A stretch of 64,000 nucleotides of DNA from Chelonoidis abingdonii (GCF_003597395.2 NC_133774.1:41134854-41198853); one strand, 5' to 3'. Positions 24,476 to 35,560 are shown, numbered from the stretch's first letter. Made by a program: numbers and translations. The notes: generated by a model from the letters alone, not told the origin.

Positions 24476-24476
24476 C

Positions 24477-24570
24477 ACATTTATCCCCAGGTGGAAAATG
24501 AGGCACAGAAATTAAGTGTCCAGGGTTACACAGGAGGTCTGTGGAAGAACTAGAAATGGAAACCAGATAC
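24477..24570 (+). repeat. MIR-like SINE core
   Basis: 'ttatccccaggtggaaaatgaggcacagaaattaagtgtccagggttacacaggaggtc' corresponds to the MIR core phrase 'gaggaaactgaggcacagagaggttaagt...ggtcacacagc'. It continues the fragment left of the U4 pseudogene. Confidence 0.65.
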
Positions 24571-25339
24571 TCAATCTGAATTACATGCCAAATTTATTTT
24601 TCCCATAGGGAGTTTTCCTGACTCATGTACAGAAGAAGATGATGAATCTTGTCAGGTGTATATGCATTACCAAGCTTGTCATCTTAGGATCATGTAGAAA
24701 AGTTTTCATTCATATAATGCAATAAATTCAATAAAATCACAACACAAAATTTAAATAAAGATCCCTAACTAAAGGTCAATTTCAATACAAACTTTAAAAA
24801 AAAACAATCTTGATACAAAATCACAATATTTTAGAAGACGGTGCAGTTTAAGAATATGCAAATTGTTCAAATCTGTCAGTTTGCTATATAAAATATTAAA
24901 ATGCTTTACAAAAATAATATTAAGTGCCTTTCATATAACTGTCATCTGAACAGCGACCTGTAGAAACAATGCATTCACACTTTACCATGTACGGTAACTG
25001 ATAACTTATTAATAGTAGCGCAGCTCTCTAGGCAATAATGAGAAATTATCAGTTATTCTGTTAGAGAGATTAGTTTAACCAATCTTAGCATTCTTGTAAT
25101 TTTAAATTTCTCATCCAAAGATTCCTAGCAGCTGAGTTATTGGTGGGTCTTCTACAGATGGCCTACTTAGCTGCCGTACATCCCAGGGAAAGTTGAATCT
25201 TTAAATTAAGCTTCACTGATATATCAGATATCCAGGTGAGCACAATTCATGTGCATAAAGCTGACATGGAGGTAAGCAAACATAATACTGGGATTGTTAA
25301 CAATTTAATTCAGCTTGAAAAGGTCCTGATTTTGTAAGG

Positions 25340-27610
25340 ATATTCAGTTCAGAATGACCAATCAAAGCGAGGGAGCACTTCAAAGAAGATACGATGACAT
25401 AAGCACAGAATATCTGAGGAAGACTTGATTGCTTAGAATGCAGTTTACCACTCAGTGTGCCTTTCTTTCTACTTCACTAAAACAAATCGTAAAGCAAAAT
25501 CATCTAGTTACATTCACCTGTTGACATTGTATGTTGTCAGCTGATGGAAGAACTAGACAATGGTCTTATGTACAACAAGGCTAGTCTCCTGTCCAAGCTG
25601 CTATAAAGATATAAAGCCCTACTTCCCTCAGATGTAGAAAATGCAAGCTATTCCAGTAGCAAATTACAGGCAAAATTAGAAAGACACTATGTTCTGCAAT
25701 TTCATTCCATGCACAGCATGGACAAAGCAAGTCTACTCTTATTCTGTGCAGTGCAATAACATCAACTGATGCTATTTAAGCTGCTAGTAATCTGAAACAG
25801 GAATTTAAATTCACCCACGTTTTGTGAATGTTCTTCTGGTGAGTGAACTTGATGAGAAGCTTTCAAATGAACAAGTGGTTTTATATAGTTCCGCTTCAGT
25901 CCTTCACTTTGAAATAGTCAGAAGGAAAGGCTCAGTATTATCCAAAGCCAGGTGATTGTAGTTTACAGAAGTCAGCTACGTTTATGCCCCACTTGGAGCA
26001 GGAGTTTGTCCCTTGGTTGATAGATAAAGAGGCATATAATTCAGCTAGCAATGAGTATGATCGTTCAGAAGATGTTCAAATTGTGGAGTACATAGTATTT
26101 AACTGTTCCAAAATTATGACACCACTGCACATAAGCCTTGCTGCACAGCTACACCATGTGTTTGGGTCTTGCAATTTAATAGAGATATTCTACACTTGCA
26201 TGGATTTTTTTTATCAATGATGCTGAGCTGAGGTGGTTAATCACTAGTGATGCAAAAACTGAAGTAGAAAGACTCAAGGGAGATTTGTTAATTCCAAATT
26301 GAATTATAGCACTTTGTGCTGGTGGAAATCTCATCCATAAAGAAGGTAATAATATAGACATCACTACAGAGACTGCTATTATAACGAACACCTTCCATTC
26401 ATTGTCTAGAACAGTGGTCTCCAAAGTGGCGTGCGCAAGAGGATCTTTGGGGGTACATGACAGGAGGAACGCTTTTTTTTTTTTTTTGCCTTGTCTTCAG
26501 TTTGGGCGGAAGTCAGAGCGGGTTTTTTTGTTGTTGTTTTTGTTTTTGTTTTTTTTCTTCGGCAAAAATGATAGAGCCGGCATGGCAAGAGGTGCATGCT
26601 CAAAATTTTTTTACTGATAGGGATGCACAATCAAAAAAGTGTGGAGACCACTAGTCTAAATGGTAATTCAAGAACAGTCTGCATATAGTCCAGCATCACA
26701 AGAAATATCATGGAAGCTGGGAAGGAAGTCACCTACTCTTCCTGGGCAACCAAAGTATTTTATACAGTGTGCAGCATTTGAGAAACCTAGAACATGTCCA
26801 GAACCAACTCACCATGAAAAAGTACTTGAGAAAATAAACTCCTCTCACCTACAACTAAATACCATCTGAGCTTGCACTTGATAACTTTTAACACTACTAC
26901 CTCATGATATCCTATCAATACCAAATGATGATGATATTGTTCACACTCAGGTGATTCCATTTTGGATTGATTTAAACCACAAGCTTGCAACAAAGAATAG
27001 CACTTACACAGCAGTTGCATATGCACTTATTGTGGATGTCCAGCCTGTTGGCATGGCCACAGTCTATGCCAGAATGCTGAAATGTAAGGAAATAGCAGCA
27101 GCTGTTGCAGCTCTGTGCTGTTGGTCAGCAAGTGAAATGGGCTCCCTCAAATGAACTTGGTACCAATGTGATTTGTCAGGGTGCTTGCTGGTAAGTGATT
27201 CGCCTTGCTCTACATAGCTTGAATCTAGTATTTGAGGCCCTGAGTGCTCTGAAACTTTATTCATTTGTTAAATGGTGTGAGCAGGGAGGAAGTGCTCATG
27301 TAGTTCCAGCATTTGTCTGGGAAATGTTGGCTGATTCAAAAGGTGTTTGAGTCTGAAGACATTGAATCCTTACAACAAGTCATTAAAAGGCTTGATGCTG
27401 TAACTCAACATATGCTACCACTCCTGGAGGAATTTCAGACACAAGGATATGCCCAGTCTCCTACATACAAGTTCTGGGATCATTTTCTCCAGGTTATGCA
27501 GATGCTAATTCTAAATGTCCATGCAGAGTGAGAGGTGATAGGAAACTTCACCTGCAGACACAACATGCCATACTTCCATACTTCAGACAGGCCCAGCTAT
27601 GCCAGGTAGA
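25340..27610 (+). pseudogene. Decayed ORF of an uncharacterised multicopy protein family
   Basis: Frame pieces line up with a family I recall only as uncharacterised, high-copy proteins of fishes and cnidarians, probably spread by a mobile element. In order: RRYDDISTEYLRKT (25384-25428), KQIVKQNHLVTFTC (25484-25525), LIDKEAYNSASNEYDRSEDV and IVEYIVFNCSKIMTPLHISL (26017-26140), GGNLIHKEGNNIDI (26322-26362), [20 protein letters not shown] and [19 protein letters not shown] (26951-27069), RMLKCKEI, then FWDHFLQVMQ (27475-27505). Frames change repeatedly with several stops, so it encodes no product. A MITE (26412-26653) interrupts it. Function unknown; I see no catalytic motif. The right end is near 27610, where the next element begins. 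Confidence 0.6.
26412..26653. mobile_element. Short hAT-type MITE inside the ORF relic
   Basis: Left end cagtggtctccaaagt and right end (aagtgtggagaccacta) are inverted copies. The flanks gtctagaa (26404-26411) and gtctaaat (26654-26661) match at six of eight bases. The interior contains T-rich runs, tttttttttttttt near 26473 and a TTTTTG tract near 26520-26560. It is 242 bases without coding capacity; open frames there are chance reads of the T-rich run. Confidence 0.8.
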
Positions 27611-27615
27611 TACCT

Positions 27616-29282
27616 AGGGTGATCAGACATCCCATTTTTAAAGGGCTAGTCCCATATTTAAGCCCTCCTGCAGGTGTCCTGACTTTTTTTTCTTGAAAAC
27701 AGGCAAATTGTTCCATATCCCCCTGGGTGGGGTACATCCCACTCCCAGTGCTGTGTGGAGAACCAGCCCCTGGTCAGAGCGCTCAGGTCACCACCAGCCT
27801 GGCTGTCAGGCTCCTTCCTTCCCCCACTGCCTCTGGCTGGTCAGTGCCCCAGAAAAGTCCAAGACCCTCTGGCCCGAGGCACTGGCCAGGAGGAGCTGAG
27901 CCGTGCATGTGCCAAAGCCCCACACAGCACTGGCATGGGGAAACCTCTCCACCCCTTAGCTAAGCTCTGGAGTGGGGGAGGAAGTGATTTCCACCGTGTT
28001 CCCACTTCTGCCCCCAGGGAGTGCGGGGCTGCTCCGTCCCCTAGGCACCCTCCCCAGCTGAGTCACTTCACTGTTAAAATTAAAGCATGCATGTAAGTGC
28101 TGTGCTGATTTGCAGCCTTTAGTTTATATCTAAGTTTGTATCTCTGGACAGGTTCGCTGAAGCCCCTGCAGTCTGGTTCCCTGGGCCCTGGTGCACAATG
28201 CATCCTTAGGGTTTAATCCCTTCCTGCACGCACTGTAGCCAGAAGCGGCTGGGTTATGTCAGTGGCCAGCAGCAGCCTAGAGGTGTTACTTGCCTTTCAA
28301 CACTGTGCAGGCAGGAAGGGACAAGCTGCTTCCAGCCACATCGGGTGGCGGGGAGGAGAAGAGATGAGCTCTACAAAGACACGGGCGAGGTCATCCCTTC
28401 CCCACCTCTTCCTTCCCTGCACCTGGAAGTAGCTCCCATCCCTTCCCTCGCACAAGGCTGCTGCTGGCCACATTCTGGTGTGAACCCTGGCAGAAATCTG
28501 ATGAGGGGAGCATGTGATCTTGTGTGCCTCCTCCCCACCCCCAGCTGCGACACTAGGTACCAGGACAGGCAGGTCTGTCCCAGAGGCTCAGCTAAGCATA
28601 GAGGGCGGAGAACACTGGGCAGGGAGGGTAAGGTGGATTCAGGGCCGGTGCAACTTATTAGGCCACCTAGGCAGTTGCCTAGGGCACTAGGATTTGGGGG
28701 GCGACATTTTCTTCGGCAGTGACTTCACCTCATTTCTGTCCGGCGCTGGCTGCTCACTTTCTTCGCCGGTGGTCGCCGCCGGCATTTAGGTGGAGGGAGT
28801 GGGGACGAGGGGCACGGGGAAGGCTGCCTGCAGCAACTAAGGGGTGGGGGCAGCACGCAGGGGAACTCCCCACCCCAGCTCACCCCTACTCCGCCTCCTC
28901 CCCAAGCACAGCGTCGCTGCTTCACTTCTCCTGCCTCTCAGGCTGGCAGTGCCAATCAGTTTAGGCTCCACAAGCCTGGGAGGCTGAAGAAGTGAAGCAG
29001 CGACGGCGTGCTTGGAGAGGAGGCGGAGCAGGGGTGAACTGGGGTGGGGAGGAGCTGCCATGAGGGGGTGCCTCAGGGCTCAGGGAGGGGGTGGAGCAGA
29101 GGTGAGCTGGGGTGGGGAACTGCCACACAGCTCTCCGGGTGCCTCAGGGTGGAGAGGGGAAGCTGCCATGGGTGGGGGCAGGGAGGTGCTGCAGGGCTCA
29201 GGGACGGGGGAGGGCACAAGGTGGAAGTTTCACCTAGGTCGCGAAACATCCTTGCACCGGCCCTGGGTGGATTGGTCACCCT
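27616..29282. mobile_element. Larger MITE-like element (agggtga-type ends) containing another MITE
   Basis: It begins with agggtgatcagacatccc and ends with ggattggtcaccct; these are inverted versions of the same terminal motif as the 126-base MITE at 37232-37357. No clear duplication is seen at its ends (agatacct versus cccactct). The GC-rich interior (27720-28630) has open frames on both strands without domains. The inner element 28640-29265 accounts for the right part. Alternatively, the ends may be a chance pairing of two separate copies. Confidence 0.5.
28640..29265. mobile_element. hAT-type MITE with perfect ends and perfect 8-bp duplication
   Basis: The ends cagggccggtgcaa (28640-28653) and ttgcaccggccctg (29252-29265) are exact inverted copies, and ggtggatt is repeated exactly at 28632-28639 and 29266-29273. 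The interior has G-rich subrepeats such as 'tgagctggggtgggga' and 'gctcagggaggggg' (28900-29210), which produce overlapping open frames on both strands; none is a gene. The intact ends suggest relative youth. Confidence 0.95.
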
Positions 29283-29739
29283 CCCACTCTCCCAGCTTAA
29301 ATTCTTTGCTGGATCAAAGCCAAAATGCTCAGAATCTAGCGGGGTCAAGACTTTAGTTCCATAAGGAAGGGCATTTTCTTCAGTTATAAGAATGGTGTGA
29401 AGTAGATTTCAGATTTCTCCCCTAAGCCAGGTACTAATTAATAATGGTAATACCTGAGAATTAGTTATTAACCTCCCTCCCCCACTATTAATGTCAAGCG
29501 GCTAGACCCTGAAAAAGGATCCACCAAGATGTACACAGAAGAAATAGCTAGTGTTTCAATTTATGGAATCTCACTGATTACAGTGGGGATCTGCACTGGA
29601 GCCCGTGTGATTTGTTTTGGCAATCATTATAGTTTTATATTAGTTATGCTTGCTGGTGGGTTTTGTCTAGAAATTCTTGAAAAGAGCTTTAAAAATTCAA
29701 TTTTTGGATTGAATTCTTGCCTGCATATTTATACCTGCC

Positions 29740-29850
29740 TCTGGAAATTTCCACTACATTCATCTGATAAAGTGGGTATTCACCCACGAAAGCTTATGCT
29801 CCAATACATCTGTTAGTCTATAAGGTGCCACAGGACTCTTTGTCAGTAAT
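29740..29850. repeat. Interspersed repeat of known reptilian type, unclassified
   Basis: The phrase 'tgataaagtgggtattcacccacgaaagcttatgctccaatacatctgttagtctataaggtgccacagg' (29765-29834, given here only as description of the block) is one I recognise as dispersed across reptile genomes. Its superfamily is unknown to me. Confidence 0.55.
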
Positions 29851-30994
29851 ATTGTAGTTAACATTAAGTTGGATCTTATATTCAAACTTCTATTTTTCTC
29901 GACTACAATATTATAAAAATACTTTGGGCCTGGAATTTCTCCCACTTGATTTTAAAAAAACACAGGTGTTCCTTTTTTGAGCTATCCCAATGCAGGGAGG
30001 AATTTTGGCTGGTTGTTTTTTCATGTTCCAGTGCTTTTGCGTAGCTCAGACGGTTTAGTAATATGGTGTAGAAAGTAGTCCTTAATGTAGAATGTGTTTT
30101 TCCTTCTCTGAAGACATTCGTTTTGGTAATAGCCAGTCATGAATATTTGAAAATTATGTAGTAAGTGTAACTCACGCTAAGAGAGTGTGAACTGCTCCAC
30201 ATGTGAGGTTGTCTCCTATAGCCACCAGATAAGGTAGGAGGCTCAAGCAGTAAGGGCTTATGCTTTTATTTCTGAATATACTGCGTTCAGATTTAATCGT
30301 CAGCACAAGTAGGGTCATTAGATAGGTACACACAATATGTTGCTTTCCTGTTTGAGATAAGCACACCTCCAAAGTGTGATCTTTTGTGTTAATTCCCATA
30401 ACAGGAAGAGATAGGAGAGGGGTGGCAGACTGCCTGGACTTCGCAGTCTTGGTCTAATTCATCAAGTTAATTATCTTCTAAAAATTTAGACTTATTCAGG
30501 CTGACCAGTTGTCAACACCCTTTGCCTGCAACAATAACCCATTTTAATTTTTCTATTTGTCATTTGCATAAGGATTTATAAAATATTAAAACTAAAAGTA
30601 CAAGAAACTCCAATCATACAGTAGTTGTGTAAGATAAAAAATTATAAGAGAGAGACAAAGTTGCAAATGAAGTGGCAGTAACAAGAACCTCTGAAGAGCA
30701 GAGTTGGACAAGTCTAACATGCATGACTTCATCGAATTCTAAGATTAACGGGGATGGGTCTTGTTAGTATTTTCATGGATGACCTATAAGGAGCCTATTG
30801 AAACACATCTTCTATGCACTATTCTGTTACTTACAAGAAAAGAGGCATGTTCTTGTGGAATAACCATTAGATGGGAAGCAAAGAACTCTTGAGTAAAACT
30901 GGGCAATTTTTTTGAACAAATAGTTTATTTGCTGAATAATGCAGATTCAGCCAGAAAAAAAAATGTCAGGCTTGAGGAGGGTGGTGACTTTATA

Positions 30995-31400
30995 ATTTTG
31001 GCGCAGTGGCTAGGGCACTCAGCTGGGATGGAGGAATTTCCTAGAACAGGAATTTGAACCCAGGTCTCACCCATTCCATGTGAGTGCCCTAACTCCCAGT
31101 CCATTGGCTAGTCTAGGATGAATTTCTCTACATCTCTTCGGTTGAAACTGTTCCATTTTGTATCTGTTCTGTATCTGATGTACTCTTGAATTCTAATCCT
31201 AACTTTGAAAGGAACTCCGTGTGTTAAATCACTCCAGATTACACAATCTCTGTCTAAATGTCCTATTCTGTAAAATGGGGTCAATACTTACCCATTTCAT
31301 AAGTGTGATGTAAAGATTTAGTCATTAATGCATGCACACCAGTTTGAAGATACAAAGTGTGATGTAAGTACTATGCATTATGTAATTAATTATTGAAGCT
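30995..31400. repeat. tRNA-derived and MIR-like SINE sequence with inverted head
   Basis: On + at 31001 there is a polymerase III A-box-like 'cagtggctagggcactcagc'. On the minus strand 31135-31045 reads 'agttagggcactcacatgg' followed by 'gggttcaaattcc', an A box and a B box in tRNA-like spacing. The two heads face each other. From 31195 a MIR-like 'gtaaaatggggtcaatactt' stretch (31271-31290) follows on +. It is a fossil SINE cluster, not a tRNA gene: no cloverleaf or acceptor stem is found. Confidence 0.5.
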
Positions 31401-31499
31401 AGTACTAAGAAAAAAAACAGATTCTATGTTGACTCTATACATAGCAGATACTAAGACCTAGTTTATTTGCTTTTTTTAAAAAGAATTCATTACAAATAA

Positions 31500-31615
31500 A
31501 AATAATCCTTATTTTTATTTATTATTTATGTATAGTAACGTGCACTAGGTGCTTTCAAACATTCTAGAAGTATGGTCCCTGCTCTGAAGAGCTCATACTC
31601 TTAAGAATACACAAA
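31500..31615. repeat. Interspersed repeat, 'gtccctgctctgaagagct' family
   Basis: 'ttatttatgtatagtaacgtgcactaggtgctttcaaacattc...ggtccctgctctgaagagct' resembles the reptilian repeat 'cattgtgctaggcgctgtacaaac...cagtccctgccccaaagagctt'. The same family is at 44690-44820. Confidence 0.5.
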
Positions 31616-31619
31616 CAGA

Positions 31620-32160
31620 TAGCAGGACTTCTTTCGATTCTGAGGCCAGAAGGGTCCACTGTGATAACCTAGTCTGAACTCCTGCGCAACACAGGCCATA
31701 GAATTTGCCTGAATAAATTCCTGTTTGAACTAAGAGCATTTCTTTTAGAAAAACATCCAATCTTGATTTAAAAATTGCCAATGATGGAGAATCCACCACA
31801 ACAAATTGTCCCAATAGTTAATTACCCTCACTGTTAAAAATCTACACTTTTTTCCAGTCTGAATTTGTTTAGCTTCAACTTCCAGCCATTGGATCTTGTT
31901 ATATCTTTGTCTGCTAGATAAAACAGCCCATTATCAAATATTTGTTCTCCATGTAGGTACCGATAGATTGTGATCAAGTCCCTGTTAACTAAATAAACTA
32001 AATAGATTAAGCTCCTTTCCTTTCTCACTATAAGGCATGGTTTCCAATCCTTCACACATTCTGTGGCTCTTCTTTGAACCCTCTTCAGTTTATCAACATC
32101 CTTCTTGAATTGTGGGTGCTGGAGCTGGACACAGTATTCTAGTAGTGGTCATTATAGTAC
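31620..32160 (-). mobile_element. CR1 LINE, antisense fragment
   Basis: The minus strand gives CR1 ORF2 C-terminal phrases VVVDSPSLAIFKSRLDVFL (31795-31740 region) and GWKLKLNKFRL upstream. The + strand shows 'gattctgaggccagaagggtccactgtgataa' at its left edge (the CR1 3' end in antisense) and 'ggagctggacacagtattct' at its right. Frames are broken. Confidence 0.8.
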
Positions 32161-32269
32161 TAAATTCAGAGGTAATATAACCTTCCTACTCACAGTTCTT
32201 GAGGTTAGGGGAAGGTAATAACTATAGGCAGTTTATATACAAATTAGTTTGATTCACTGTAAGCCTCAC

Positions 32270-32550
32270 AAGTCCAGGGTGGATGCAGGTCATTATCTAG
32301 TGCTTAGAGATTAGACACGGAAGTCTACAGAATGGGTTTTATTCTCAGCTGTATCATTCATTTGCTGTGTGAATTTAGACCAAGTTACATAACCTATGTA
32401 TGTCTCTGATTCCCCATCTGTAAAATCTGGGTGATTGGCATCTCTAATGTGCCCATCACAGTAATATTTACCATACCTCACGTGGATGATGAGTATACTT
32501 AATGGTAGTTAATAAAGTATTGCAAGATCTTCTGATGGAAGAAGTTATAG
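32270..32550 (+). repeat. MIR-like SINE
   Basis: 'tctcagctgtatcattcattt' , 'gctgtgtgaatttagaccaagttacataacc' and 'ccccatctgtaaaatctgggtgat' follow the MIR core order ('ttgctgtgtgaccttgggcaagtcacttaacctctctg...ccccatctgtaaaatgggg'). It ends about 270 bases before the last IPO11 exon. Confidence 0.65.
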
Positions 32551-32822
32551 AAGTGCAAAGTATTTTAGCAGTTTGAGTCCATGATTTGAGAACTGTTATT
32601 TAACTAGTTTGAAACTACAGTTTAATTTTCATTGTGGAGATAACTGAGTTCTCCTTGGAAGAATTTGACTCAATGAGACCATTGCTCAGCATAAGTGCAA
32701 AGGAAAGCAAAAGCTTTTTATTACTTCAGCTCAGATTATAAAATAGATATATAAATCACTGGTGTGTTGGGACTGCCTCTTGCCTGCATTACTATATTTT
32801 TGCTCTTATCTGTTTTCCACAG

Positions 32823-32987
32823 CTTGCACTGAAGGACCCTGTACACACTGTGTCGCTGCAGCAATTCGTCTATGAGAAGCTAAAGGCACAGCAAGAATTA
32901 CTGGGAGAACAAGCCTTTCAGGCACTTATGGAAACAGTGGATACAGAAATAGTCACACAACTACAAGAATTCTTGCAAGGCTTCTAA
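32823..32987 (+). CDS. IPO11: IPO11 last coding exon with stop codon
   Basis: After ctgttttccacag, 54 codons and a TAA stop (32985-32987) read LALKDPVHTVSLQQFVYEKL through ELLGEQAFQALMETVDTEIV to TQLQEFLQGF. This is the extreme C-terminus of importin-11. The phase (0) fits the preceding exon. The joined visible C-terminus is 115 residues. No lesion is present, so IPO11 is presumably intact in this organism. Confidence 0.96.
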   Translation, partial: LALKDPVHTVSLQQFVYEKLKAQQELLGEQAFQALMETVDTEIVTQLQEFLQGF

Positions 32988-34430
32988 AGAGTCAGAAACA
33001 AGATTTTGTATGTCTAACTCTCCAGTTCAAAAATATGAAAAAACACCTAGCCTTCCATCTTATATGCAAAAACCTGTTTAAAAGCTAAAAGTAACTTGTG
33101 TAAAAAATAATGAAGCGGAGACCGTGAAACTGATTTTTTTTTCTTTCTATAGGATTGACAGAATAAATGTAAATTGGCTCCTAACTAGAGTTTACAAGCC
33201 TGTTTCACAAGAGAGTGTAATTTTATATATATGAGGAATGGGGGGGCTGCATGAGCTAACGGTACAATGAAAACAACTGCTTGATTTACTATTAATCAAA
33301 AAATAAATGTTTTGATTATCTTATAATCATGTATGTTTAACACTTCGAGGAAAAGTGAGGGCTAATGTGGGAGATATTTTTGTGTAACAATAACAGCTCA
33401 ATTTGGCTGCCTTACATTTTTAATTGTTTATGACACCATAATAAAAAAAAACAATAAAAAAACCCATTTAAACAATTATTGCAGCAGGAGACTATAAGAC
33501 ATTAAGTCTTTAATTGGATTTTAATATTAGATATTACATACATATTCCTAAGATTTTCATGCTTGAGGAGATAAACACCAGTTTGAAAAGAAAACAAATG
33601 TATCAGTCAAATGTTTTGTTTTTCATGATACTGATCCATATATGGGTGAAATTGTTAGAAAAAGGAAATTGTCCAATTTTATTTTCTGCATACATGTTTT
33701 CCACTTAAATACGTAGTATAAGAACCCCAATACGTCATGGTAATGCACTTCTGTCCTGTATCAGAGACCCGAGTTCACTTTCTGATCTTAGTCTCTCTCA
33801 GGCTGGTGGGAGCTGAGTGTATTGTGGATATATACCACCAGCCTTGCAAGAAGTTGAGGTGGAAGGTATGCTCTGTGTTGCTGAATAGTGCCCTCTTCAG
33901 AAGATTAAGGACCTCATCCATAGCCCTTTGACTTCAGTGAGCTTTAACCTTGAATCAGACGCTATGAATGGTCATGAGAATGGTAAATTACAAAAGATGG
34001 AGTTAGGAATGTTCGGGGCTCTGTCAGTGACACACAGGAAAGTTTCTGTGCATCCCTCTTTCCTCTCCTCATCCCCAGGAGAGAAAAAAAGTCTCTTGTT
34101 TTGTTTTGTTTTTGGGTTGTTTGTTTTTTTGAGGGTCAGGGGGTGCTTTACTTTTCCTATCTGCCCTCTATTGTCAAAACACTTTTTAGTTGTGGATTAT
34201 TGTATTTGTGTTTTGTTTTGTTTTGTTTCGTTTTAAAGGAAACTGCTGAAAACATGATAGCAAAATGTACAGTATGAATTTTCTATAGAAACCTGGGTAC
34301 AGTATGTAACTGGAGAACCTACTGCTTCTTTGTAATCTTATAGAACCGAAAATGTGCTAGAAATGTTGATGTTTCCAAAAAGAAAACAGTAAAGTTTCAA
34401 TTAAACTTTCCAAAGATACCTCACCTCTGA
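32988..34430 (+). other. IPO11 3' untranslated region and downstream flank
   Basis: Candidate polyadenylation signals AATAAA lie at 33162-33167, 33302-33307, 33440-33445 and 33453-33458, and an ATTAAA near 34401. I cannot tell which is used. A TTTTG repeat occupies 34212-34235 and a T/G-rich stretch 34095-34130. Short open frames (33514, 33737, 33928) have no domain. Confidence 0.6.
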
Positions 34431-35250
34431 CTGTCTTAATTTGTATGCTTTTATTCTCTCAAAAAAATCTCAATAGTTTAGAGATTCATGCCTCCTTCAA
34501 GAGTCTTATTGTACTTATAAGGTATAAAAGTGCTGTGAATTGTAAATGGCAATATCGTTGTTCTGAATTCTTCACGACAGATTTAACTTTTGTGCTTGAT
34601 GATTCAGGCTAAAAGCTACTTGCCATGATTTACCCCCTCCCCCCACTATTAATATATTTCCATTACGCTTTCTAAAATATATTTAAATAGAACATATTAA
34701 ATAGATTTTTTGACATATTCTGTAGAATGCCTATGTCTGTTAATGTGATGATAAAATACTAAGGCATAAATACTTTTGAGGTTAGAAATCCTCACAGAAT
34801 GCACATCTTTCCACCTCCTGATGGGTTTTTAGCTCAGGTTTTGATACAGCAGATTTACTAAAATAGCTATTTTAGCTATTACTTTATTTAAATCTCTAGA
34901 TAAAAATATAGCTTTTAGTTCAAAGTGCCAAAAACTCCCTAAATTCTAAGAGTATTTTTGTTACAATCACAAAATTAACAAAAAGTTATTTTGAAAAATA
35001 TGTTGTCTTTAATGTCAAAACAATACCTCACTGATTCCTAACGTGCCCACTCTCCAGGAGAATGACCTTTGAAACAAAGGTTTTTTTGCATGTCATACAA
35101 TGCTGTGTTATAAATGGATAGTTCTGGAGCTGTATGACAGAGATGTCTTGAGGGAGTGTGTACTAGTCTGTAATTGATTCCAGTAATATATGCTTAACAC
35201 GGCTCTTTTGTTAGTTTTGTTATTGTATGTCCATTAACTCTTGTTCTGCA
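34431..35250. other. Downstream of IPO11, no feature seen
   Basis: AT-rich sequence without recognisable genes or repeats. Confidence 0.5.
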
Positions 35251-35560
35251 TATGGAACATACCCATCCCCAATCACCCTTCAAAAGAAATGTGTGAAAGG
35301 CAAATCCTAGAAAATTGTGAGATTTGATTGTTATGGATTAGAAAGGAACAGGAACCCAAGGATGGTTGGGGCCATTTCCACTTTTGTATCCTTTCAACCC
35401 TCCATGATGGGAGGGGCAAATGGTCCCAATGGACACAGCATTCCAAAAGGTTCTGGAAGCCAATGGCATGGATGCCTTGATCCCACCAGTGTGAATATGC
35501 AGACACTTGTCTCAAAAAATTCCAGTTACAGGTAAGTAACTTTCATTTTCTTAAGAAATC
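35250..35560. repeat. Interspersed repeat ending 'ccagttacaggtaagtaac'
   Basis: The right end 'aattccagttacaggtaagtaactttcattttc' (35519-35551) resembles the 'cagttac...aggtaac' terminal block of the element at 19948-22580 and similar reptilian repeats. The frames on both strands (35273-35535) are not supported as genes. The family assignment is tentative. Confidence 0.4.

Larger units (their letters stand above)
16865..32822 (+). other. IPO11 last intron, 16 kb, repeat-rich
   Basis: It begins gtaagt and ends with the pyrimidine-rich ctgttttccacag. Large parts are transposable elements, annotated separately. Stretches in which I see no recognisable feature are about 18500-19940, 22580-23540, 23690-24310, 24570-25330, 29290-29740 and 29850-30990. 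No coding exon with IPO11-like sequence was found inside. Confidence 0.9.

Noticed and set aside
27693..29364. Cluster of long open frames on both strands
   Set aside because: All fall within GC-rich MITE interiors or their edge, with no domain, conserved start or splice context.
31001..31135. Genuine tRNA gene
   Set aside because: A and B boxes are present, but no cloverleaf or acceptor stem can be folded, and the surroundings are SINE-like.
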